This document shows, piece by piece, positions 1 to 6,180 of a stretch of DNA of 28,672 nucleotides (position 1 is its first letter; each line of letters opens with the position of its first letter). The stretch covers positions 224,262-252,933 of the forward strand of contig WELB01000115.1 in assembly GCA_009602725.1 (NCBI GenBank). Reading direction: 5' to 3'. The notes beneath the pieces are model-generated. The model did no database searches and was not told the origin of the DNA. It saw only the letters and a program-made list of their open reading frames with translations. Source of the DNA: Spirogloea muscicola (taxonomy: Eukaryota > Streptophyta > Zygnematophyceae > Spirogloeales > Spirogloeaceae). Both the position numbers and the translations under genes were made by a program.

Positions 1-628
1 AGCAAGGGGGGGGGAGGCCAAGGTGGTGGTGGAGCGCCGTGCGGAAAAGGTTGTCAGAAAGCCGAAGGGACTCGTAGATCGGCAGAGCGTTTAGCCACTC
101 CGACGCGCCCGGGGAGCCGATTGAAAGGAGCCGGGTAAGGCCACGTCTATCGTCCTTGAGCAGTCCCTTCAAGTCGGAGGCGGCCTGCACGTCCGCAGCG
201 TGTGTGTAGTGAGCCTGCGCTTTCCTATCGGAACAGCGTGCCCATGCCGCAAAATCTGCATGACCCTCGGCAAGTGTTGGTAGGGAGCACGAGAGGTCAT
301 GCAGTGCTGCGGTTAGGGAAAGCTGGAAGGGCCTGGTCCCTGTTGCAACACCCGCTATAGCGGGTGCTAAAACAGCCTGGCCCCTCAGGATGAAGCGACT
401 GGAGATGGTGGAGGCCACTTGGGCCCAGCAACCCAGGTGAGCTGCTTGGGACAGGCGAGCCAGTGGACGGCACCCAAGGCCGCCTATGCTGGTAGGAAGG
501 GTACACTGGAGGATGGCAGCCGGCGTGGCGGACAAATTGGGATGGTCCACCAGGCCGTGAAGAGCCTGTTGGAGTCTGGAGTCCACGGTAGAGTAGATGG
601 CGTTTAGTGCCGTGGTGGGGGGTACAGT
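1..628 (-). pseudogene. Reverse transcriptase retroelement fragment (RT thumb / C-terminal region)
   Basis: Reading the minus strand from about 628 down to the window edge gives one continuous stop-free frame of roughly 208 codons with no start codon. It contains FRTVPPTTALNA, LPTSIGGLGCRPLARLSQA and, near the edge, ASEWLNALPIYESLRLSD followed by LFRTALHHHLGLPP. From memory, these match the region after the catalytic palm of RT proteins common in algal and other eukaryotic genomes (a 'RTVPP...GGLG...A.WL..LP....L.LSD..F..AL...LGLPP' pattern). The RT catalytic motif itself is not in this piece. At the 5' side the frame runs straight into a hairpin repeat near 629, so the RT is interrupted. At the other side it continues out of the window. 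It is probably a decayed copy, but the visible stretch has no internal stop. The RT assignment is fairly sure; the clade is not. Confidence 0.68.
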
Positions 629-635
629 CCGGAAA

Positions 636-955
636 AGAATGAACAGAGTACGAGAAGGGGGCCAGGGGAAGCGCTAAGTAACAGAAACAAAGCTGCTACG
701 AGACACTCAGTAACCCCTGCTAAGCAGCCGCAGATCAGAGACGCTGGGCTCCTGGAAGTGGGTCCCCTGGCCAGAGCCAGAGGCAGAGAGCCCTCGCTGC
801 TGCCTCTGGCTCTGGCCAGGGGACCCACTTCCCGGAGCCTAGCGTCTCTGATCTGCGGCTGCTTAGCAGGGGTTACTGGGTGTTTCGTAGCTGCTTTATT
901 TCTTTGTGTGCTTGTGTCTCTTAGCGCTTCCCCTGGCCCCCTTCTCGTACTCTGT
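636..955. repeat. Long fold-back: two hairpin-repeat copies head to head
   Basis: The left arm (about 636-787) and right arm (about 800-955) are near-perfect reverse complements of about 150 bp, separated by a centre of about a dozen bases. Both arms are copies of the same interspersed repeat also seen at 3350-3530 and 22370-22590. The left arm lacks about 10 bases (an AGCACACAAAG-like piece) present in the right arm. The right arm continues into a GGGCTGG/CCAGCCC hairpin at 966-984 and an ATGGGCGAGC end near 1005. Such a structure could form a long hairpin in single-stranded DNA or RNA. Confidence 0.85.
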
Positions 956-1005
956 TTTCGTTTTTGGGCTGGCTTTTCCAGCCCCTATCCTCAATGGGCG
1001 AGCAC
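956..1005 (+). repeat. Hairpin repeat module
   Basis: This is the distal end of the right arm of the fold-back. Stem GGGCTGG at 966-972, loop CTTTT, stem CCAGCCC at 978-984, then CTATCCTCAATGGGCGAGCA. It is the reference form used here for the other copies. Confidence 0.85.
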
Positions 1006-1039
1006 TTTCTTCTGCTCGCTCTGCTACCCTGGCGGCGGG

Positions 1040-1145
1040 CCACAGCACGCCGCGCAAGCCGCTGGTGTAGGCCGAGCCAGCGGGTCCCGAACGCCCCGTG
1101 GACGTCGACTGCGAGCGCGACAGACTTGTCGCCGGCGGCGAGTAC
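1040..1145 (-). pseudogene. Retroelement C-terminal tail fragment (second paralogue)
   Basis: The minus-strand frame reads VALAVDVHGAFGTRWLGLHQ and then RLARRAVARRQGS. It parallels the tail of the larger fragment at 1690-1850 (VAIDVHGAFASGWLDLLQRL then AREAIERRQGS). Hairpin repeats flank it on both sides (1148-1201 and 956-1005). Only about 35 residues remain, so it is a relic. The resemblance between the two fragments is visible directly; the function is inferred from the larger fragment. Confidence 0.55.
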
Positions 1146-1147
1146 TT

Positions 1148-1201
1148 TGTTCATTCTTTTTTGGGCTGGCATTTCCAGCCCCTATCCTCAATGGGCGAGC
1201 C
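1148..1201 (+). repeat. Hairpin repeat module
   Basis: Reads CATTCTTTTTTGGGCTGGC, ATTT, CCAGCCC, then CTATCCTCAATGGGCGAGC. The stem matches the reference copy exactly, and the loop differs by one base. Confidence 0.8.
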
Positions 1202-1326
1202 ATTGTCTCCGCGCGATGCCGCTTTGGTAAGTCAGCCCAAGCAATTGACAAGGTCCAAAGGGGCCCGAAAAAGAAGAATGGCGCGCCCTGAGAGAAGAGG
1301 GGCAGGCAAAGCCAGAAAAGAGAAGA

Positions 1327-1545
1327 GCTCGCCCATAGAGTAGAGGAGCTGGCAAAGCCAACCCAAAAAGAATGGACAATGTCAAAAGCCAAAGGAAAAA
1401 GTGCCGGAAATGGACTACACTACAAAGCCCGAGACGGTACAAGGAGGGAGATGCAGATGGATGCTCAGTATCCACGTTTGAGCAACAGCAGATCAGAGTA
1501 ACTCGAAGCGGGAAAAGCGGCACTCTGTCGAGAGCCGGAAGCAGC
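1327..1545 (-). repeat. Hairpin repeat, long subfamily (about 210 bp)
   Basis: Starts with GCTCGCCCATAGAG, has a degenerate stem (GAGCTGG / CCAACCC), then AAAAAGAATGGACAATGT. It continues through a subfamily-specific body ending in GAGCAACAGCAGATCAGAG and TAACTCGAAGCGGG. The same body recurs at 2697-2911, at 17675-17870 and, decayed, at 14178-14335. Confidence 0.75.
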
Positions 1546-1597
1546 AGCCATAGCACGGCCAGCGCGCGCGTGGACCGCATGAGCCAAAGATGAAATT

Positions 1598-1682
1598 GCT
1601 CGCCCATTGCGAATAGGGGCTGGAAAAGCCAGCCCAAAAAAGAATGAATAGAGACCAGAAGGGGGCCAGGGGAAGCGCTGCA
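1598..1682 (-). repeat. Hairpin repeat module
   Basis: GCTCGCCCATTGCGAATAG, stem GGGCTGG..CCAGCCC, AAAAAAGAATGAATAGAG, then AAGGGGGCCAGGGGAAGCGC. It abuts the end of the retroelement nuclease-like fragment: the coding frame stops resembling the family exactly where the AGCGCTTCCCC end begins on the minus strand. Confidence 0.78.
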
Positions 1683-1853
1683 GCGAGACCGCCAGCCTAA
1701 TACGAAAGACCTGCGAGAGGGAGCCGGCAGCATTGAAACCTGGCGAGCCCTGCCGCCGCTCGATGGCCTCCCGGGCAAGCCGCTGGAGGAGATCCAACCA
1801 GCCACTGGCGAAGGCCCCGTGTACGTCAATGGCTACTGCCGCGAAGGCATCGC

Positions 1854-1938
1854 CATTCTTTTTCGGGCTGGTTGTTCCAGCCCCTATTCTCAATGGGCGA
1901 GCACTTCCTTTCTTCTATTCTCAATGGGCGAGCACTTT
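1854..1938 (+). repeat. Hairpin repeat module with duplicated end
   Basis: CATTCTTTTTCGGGCTGG, loop TTGTT, CCAGCCC, then TATTCTCAATGGGCGAGCAC. The terminal TATTCTCAATGGGCGAGCAC is duplicated in tandem (second unit ends near 1936). The copy sits inside the retroelement nuclease-like fragment. Confidence 0.8.
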
Positions 1939-2216
1939 CTTCTCCTGGAGGGTGGTCAGAGTACTTGCGCTCCTTGCTCCGAGCCGCCAAAGCGACCGCG
2001 TGCCCGACGAGCGTCGCCGACTTTGCGGGGTTGGCCGAATCAACACAATCTGCAGTCACCACATCAGCGATGTCACGCGGACCTCCTCCGGGCGGGATGG
2101 CAACGAGGTCCGCGCGGCAGGTGTGAAGCTGTCCGTCAGCGCCCCGCAGGATGGGCATGATCGTCGAGTTCTCCACTACCACCTTGTAGCCGGCCTCCAG
2201 GAACAGAAGAAGAAGG

Positions 2217-2312
2217 GCTCGCCCATTGAGAATATGGGCTGGAACAGCCAGCCCAAAAAAGAGTGAACAGAGTACAAGAAGAGGGGGGGGGAAGCCAGGC
2301 GAAGCCCTAAGG
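2217..2312 (-). repeat. Hairpin repeat module inside retroelement fragment
   Basis: GCTCGCCCATTGAGAATAT, GGGCTGG-AACAG-CCAGCCC, AAAAAAGAGTGAACAGAG, then a G-run-rich body and GAAGCCAGGCGAAGCCCTAA. It separates the CPHGG piece from the LEAGYKVVVEN piece of the retroelement frame. Confidence 0.78.
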
Positions 2313-2696
2313 CGAAGCAGCAGAAATGACAAGCACACCCGCCGTGCAGGAACACACCCTGCACGGCGTCTCGCAGGAGGTCGTGCGAACCTGTCCGCTC
2401 GCCCCCGTGCGGGCAGCGGAGCTTGTGGGCCGAAACAACATGACTAAGCCAGTACCACGGAGGAGGATGACTGATTTGGTGGATGCGGAATGCGGAAGAC
2501 ACCGCAGCGGCCAGGACGACGACGCCCCCGCCCGCGGCGGCGGCGGAAGCCAATCCCGCGGCGCCAGATGCGGGGGCGGCGGCCCGTATGCCTGACGGAT
2601 TTGGATTCTCCTCACCAACCAAAGCCCCCTCCAGCCAAAAGCCCCTGGAGTGCGAGAAGGACTAGGACCGAGACGTCAGCCAGGGAGAAAGAAGGT

Positions 2697-2911
2697 GCTC
2701 GCCCATTGAGAAGAGGGGCTGGCAAAGCCAACCCAAAAAGAATGGACAATGTTCAAAGCCAACGAAAGAGGTGCTGAAAAAGGACTACACTACAAAGTGC
2801 AAGATGGTGCAGAGGGAGATGCAGATGGCTGCTCAGTATCCACGTGTGAGCAACAGCAGATCAGAGTAACTCGGAGCAGGAGAAGCGGCACTTTGCCGAG
2901 ACCCGGAAGCA
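2697..2911 (-). repeat. Hairpin repeat, long subfamily
   Basis: GCTCGCCCATTGAGAAGAG, a GGGCTGG..CCAACCC stem with one mismatch, AAAAAGAATGGACAATGT. The long-subfamily body then runs to GAGCAACAGCAGATCAGAG and TAACTCGGAGCAGGAG, closely matching 1327-1545. Confidence 0.75.
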
Positions 2912-3020
2912 GGGGCTGGAAAAAGCCAGCCCAAAACAGTGAACAGTGTACGAGAAGGGGGCCAAGGGAAGCGCTAAGAAAAACAAGCACACAAAGAAAC
3001 AAAGCAGCTACAGCCAGGGG
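2912..3020 (-). repeat. Hairpin repeat, short subfamily, truncated
   Basis: Begins GGGGCTGG-AAAAAG-CCAGCCC, then AGTGTACGAGAAGGGGGCC, AAGGGAAGCGCTAAG, and ACAAGCACACAAAGAAACAA. It directly abuts a long-subfamily copy and lacks the GCTCGCCC end. Confidence 0.72.
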
Positions 3021-3049
3021 AACGCTCAGAAACCTCTAGTCAGGAATTT

Positions 3050-3112
3050 GTCCATTCTTTTTTTGGCTGGCTTCTGCCAGCCCCTCTCTTCCTTCTCTTC
3101 TATGGGCGAGCT
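3050..3112 (+). repeat. Hairpin repeat module
   Basis: CCATTCTTTTTTTGGCTGG, loop CTTCTG or similar, CCAGCCCC, a T/C-rich insertion, then ATGGGCGAGCTC. Confidence 0.72.
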
Positions 3113-3174
3113 CATTCTTCTAGTTAGGAAATGCAAGTCTGAGTAGCTAGGCGGCGGGAAGACGTCGCCCTGAC

Positions 3175-3252
3175 GGAACGCCCCTGGCCCATTTCTCGTC
3201 CTTTGTTGATTGCTTTTTGGCTTTCCAGCCCCTACTCTCATTGGGCGAGCAC
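3175..3252 (+). repeat. Hairpin repeat module, stem damaged
   Basis: Contains CGCCCCTGGCCCATTTCTCG, then TTTTTGGCTTTCCAGCCCC and CTCATTGGGCGAGCACC. One side of the stem has lost bases (GGCT instead of GGGCTGG). Confidence 0.7.
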
Positions 3253-3261
3253 CTTCCCCTT

Positions 3262-3345
3262 GACAGAGCCACCAGTCAATCTGGCCGCGCTTCCTCTGCC
3301 GGAAGCCGGAGAACTTGAACGAGGGACCCGGCGACATTGAAGAGA
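3262..3345 (-). pseudogene. Retroelement tail relic
   Basis: The minus-strand frame gives FNVAGSLVQVLRLPAEEA, which parallels FNAAGSLSQVFRIRLAVS in the larger fragment at about 1690-1760. Hairpin repeats flank it (3350-3530 and 3175-3252). Only about a dozen residues are clearly shared, so the call is tentative. Confidence 0.4.
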
Positions 3346-3349
3346 AAGT

Positions 3350-3530
3350 GCTCGCCCAATGAGGATAGGGGCTGGAAAAGCCGGCCCAAAAAAGAATCAA
3401 CAAAGGACGAGAAGGGGGCCAGGGGAAGCGCTAAGTAAAACAAGCACACAGAAACAAAGCAGCTACGGATCACTCAGTAACCCCTGCTAAGCAGCCTCAC
3501 GTCAGATACGCGAGGCTCCCTGAAGAGGTG
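3350..3530 (-). repeat. Hairpin repeat, near full-length short subfamily
   Basis: GCTCGCCCAATGAGGATAG, GGGCTGG-AAAAG-CCGGCCC (one stem mismatch), AAAAAAGAATCAACAAAGG, AAGGGGGCCAGGGGAAGCGC, then CTCAGTAACCCCTGCTAAGC and a decayed end. It matches 22370-22590 over nearly its whole length, in the opposite orientation. Confidence 0.8.
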
Positions 3531-4230
3531 ACCGGCCTCCACCCGGTTACCATCTGTACGTGGGGCCTCAGGGCCAGGGGGGCCCGGCTGGGCGTGAGCC
3601 TGCCCGCCGCCGGCCACGTGGCGACTCCAGACGGGCGGGCTTTTGACGGGGAGAAGACGGCGGTTCCGGGTAACCGTGGAAGGTAACGGGGCGACGACGG
3701 GGGCTGGTGCGGGTGCCTGGAGGGGCGCCGCGGGGGGGAGGTGGGGGGGCCCACTGGAGGAGGGGGGGAGGAGAGGGGCGCTGGCAAACTTGCCTGGCCC
3801 TCCCTCCTTCNGCCGCCGTCGGCGGCGACGGCGGTGAATGGTCCCCCCCCCCCCCCCGCCGCCGTTGGCTCAGCAGGCCCCGCGCTTAGGACTTAGCGGG
3901 AGCCTGCGGCGAGCCAGGGGCTCGTCGTTGACGCCCTCGAGCCGAACCCGCCGCCTCAGCGGCGGGCAGCGCCACACGGCAGCGGCGGCGGCGGCCGTGG
4001 TAGAGGGCCTGCGGGCCGGCCAGGCCGGCGAGGGCTGCCACCGCTCGCCGCTCACGGCATGCGGCGGCAGCGGCTGCGGCGGCTTCCGAGGCGACCGCTG
4101 GCGCACTCCGTAGCTGCCAGGGAGGCCTGCCGAATGCCGCGCGGCGGCGGCGGCGGTTGCGGTGGCGATAGTGGCACGTGGATTCCGCGGCTGGCGCGGC
4201 GCGGAGGCTAGGGAGCTGTGATCGGCTGTC
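3531..4230 (+). promoter_or_regulatory. GC-rich probable promoter / 5' UTR region of the USP-DOCK gene
   Basis: No credible gene is seen in these 700 bases. They are very GC-rich, with several G-runs on the plus strand at about 3730-3780 (potential G-quadruplex), a single unresolved base at 3811, a C-run at 3842-3857, and GCC/CGG-rich stretches up to the proposed ATG at 4231. Long open frames on both strands here are the expected effect of high GC. The promoter role is inferred only from position. Confidence 0.4.
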
Positions 4231-6180
4231 ATGACGGGCCTGCGGCCCGATGGAGGCGGCAAGGCGGCGGCGCCGGCGAGCTGCCCGCCGCCGCGGAGGA
4301 TTGTGGTGGCGGTGAGCCTGCGCGGCGGCCCGGCTGTGGACCAGGCGAGCCTGGACGCCATCCGCTGGGCGCTGCGTAACCTCGCGCAGGGCCAGGTGAG
4401 CGAGTCTCAGCTTGCTCATGGCCACAGCGAGTTATGAGTTGAGCAGCTGCGGCTGGCCCTGCTGGGACAGCGCCGGCTTTGCGGCGCTCATGCGGCGGCC
4501 GCCGGCTTTGCCGGCCCTGACGGCTCGGCTCTCTGCGGCGCTGACCCTCGCCAGGGCGGCGAGGAGGCGACCATCATCCTGCTGCACGTCCTCACGAAGG
4601 TCCCATCAGCTGGTGAGTCTTCCGCCGTTCCCGGGGCTCGCTCCCTTCCATTGCTCCCTCCTTGCGCTGCCAGCTACTCCGTGGCGGGTGTGCTGGAGCT
4701 GGCTCGTGCGCCGCTGGCGTCAGTAGCTCCGCCCTCTTCTAGCTGTTTGCGCAGGGCTTTTGTGACGTGCACTTTGTGCAAGATCAGCCAGCTGGCTATG
4801 TCAGGTCACAAGCTGGCTGCAGTCGGGCACAGACTGGACACCAGCAGCAAACTAGCGTACTACCGGCAATGCTCTGCCGTGCCAGAGTCTAGCGCTTTGG
4901 TCTGATGGGCAGCCTCCCAGCCTCTGCCACCAGCTCTGCGCTGACGGTGGCGGGTGGTTGGCATCGCCGGCAATGCAGATGGCAAGCTGGTGCCACTGAG
5001 TGCGGTGCCCAGGGCTAGCGCGGAAATGTACTCTAAGCAGGCCGTAGACCCGCTCATGACGCAGTACGAGATAGCAACGCGATCCATGGCAAAGCAATTG
5101 GTAAGGCCACTCTACCAGCGACCCATTAGGGGCTGCCTCGAGTCATTCCCGGATGAATGGGTGAGAAGGCATAAGGCAACCCTTGTCAGACTTGACCATA
5201 GTGGGCTTGACACTTAGGCCCGACTTTTTAGAGTCGTTCTCTGCTTGCTAATATTCTTGACTGTATCTTATTCTTACTTCAAGTCAAAGTCGAACTTTTC
5301 AGTCAAAGTCCAGTGTCCATGTTCCAAGTCTGTGCCGGTGACAAGGTCTGTGCTGCCGAGCCCGGCGTTGCAGACTGGGATGGACGTCAGTCCAACGCCG
5401 TTTGAGAAAGCAGCGCAGGCTCGGACCGCGGCAGTGCATCGCCGCTCTGCACTCACCGTCCACTACCAGGAGGTCATCAGGGTCAAGGCCAGGCCACAGG
5501 TGCGTCCGGCTTGCGCAAGCAGAGGCCCTGAGCGGCGACGCTGATCAGGCCTTCGTGCCTCTAGGGAGCCTTCATGATGCTGAACGATAAGTGTATCGTG
5601 TTGGACAGTATTCAAAGGTCTATTGTATACTGGAGAAAGTTGAACCAGGAGGGTGCAATAGAGCTTCTATCGTGGGCCCTGACATGCCGGATCTTCCTGT
5701 AACTTACAGGTCCAAGTTGGGGTTGTGAAGGCCATGTGCGAGGTCGTCGAGAAAGGCATTGCGCTTAAGCTCCAAGAGCTCAGCGCCTCAGCGCTCGTCG
5801 TGGGCAGCTCCAAGACGCACTTCTTCAGGTCAAGCCTGCACTGCAATTGCTTGAACCAAAGCACATCATCTCCTTGTGAATTGGCGTCCAGCAGAGTTGT
5901 GTGTGGCAGCTGCACACTTTCAGTGCAGTAGAGGCGTTTTACTAACTAGACGTGCGCAAGGAACATCCTTTGGAGAGACCTTCAGTTGCACGTGACCCTG
6001 GCCTGTTGAGCTATGTCTTTGCTCTTGTGTGGGAGGACTGAGTTGACGGGCAGTGTAATCCGATGGTTTTGCGAGCCAGCAGCAACAAGGGGGCGCTCGG
6101 GAAGATCCTCGTGCGGAGCGCACCCAGGGGCTGTGCCGTGTATGTCGTGCGCCGCAATGACGTGCTCATGCAGGGGCAAG
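4231..6180 (+). other. Six exons encoding the universal stress protein (USP) domain
   Basis: The joined exons read RRIVVAVSLRGG...LDAIRWALRNLAQ, EEATIILLHVL, GKLVPLSAVPRASAEMYSKQ, VQVGVVKAMCEVVEKGIAL, LSASALVVGSSKTHFF and KILVRSAPRGCAVYVVRR. This is the full beta-alpha order of a USP domain. The LVPLS plus MYSKQ segment recalls plant USPs fused to kinases or U-box ligases, rather than short stand-alone USPs. The usual nucleotide-binding G-x-x-G followed by G-S/T is degenerate (VGSSK, with Lys in place of the second Gly), so ATP binding is doubtful. The last USP exon ends in phase 1 at 6180, and the next exon supplies the two missing bases (6288-6289), giving GQ-V-SLTWADNSG with no stop. USP domain recognition is confident. 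Confidence 0.8.

Larger units (their letters stand above)
1690..2450 (-). pseudogene. Retroelement C-terminal zinc-binding / nuclease-like module, interrupted by repeats
   Basis: Three colinear minus-strand pieces belong together. (1) About 2450-2330 encodes HKLRCPHGGERTGSHDLLRD, a Cys/His pattern that in RT proteins usually follows the thumb. (2) About 2205-1955 encodes LEAGYKVVVENS, then CRADLVAIPPGG, DIADVV and ARSKERKYSDH. This resembles a PDDEXK (restriction-like endonuclease) domain, with acidic residues in a RADL...DIADV context and a downstream K..KY. (3) About 1850-1690 encodes AIDVHGAFASGWLDLLQRLA and a tail ending RLAVSLQR. Hairpin repeats separate the pieces at 2217-2312 and 1854-1938. 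The order fits the C-terminus of an RT-endonuclease protein (R2/CRE-like layout by inference). DVHGAF alone looks like an RT palm motif, but its position after the nuclease argues against that. The pieces show no common frame across the repeats unless those were spliced. Confidence 0.55.

Noticed and set aside
1040-1850. DVHGAF read as the catalytic RT palm motif
   Set aside because: It lies downstream of the Cys/His and nuclease-like pieces and is followed by the protein's C-terminal pattern, so it is better explained as part of the nuclease-like tail.
960-3530. Hairpin repeats as introner-type introns
   Set aside because: Their edges (GCTCGCCC... and ...AGCGCTTCC) carry no conserved GT and AG, and copies occur in both orientations. 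The idea is kept only as an alternative in the findings.
960-3530. Regularly recurring short repeats as a CRISPR array
   Set aside because: Orientation, spacing and length vary widely, copies occur elsewhere in the window, and the genome is eukaryotic.
3838-4425. Minus-strand open frames of 163-179 codons over the USP start
   Set aside because: Compositional shadows in very GC-rich DNA. The plus-strand exon at 4231-4395 matches a USP domain and has a good donor.
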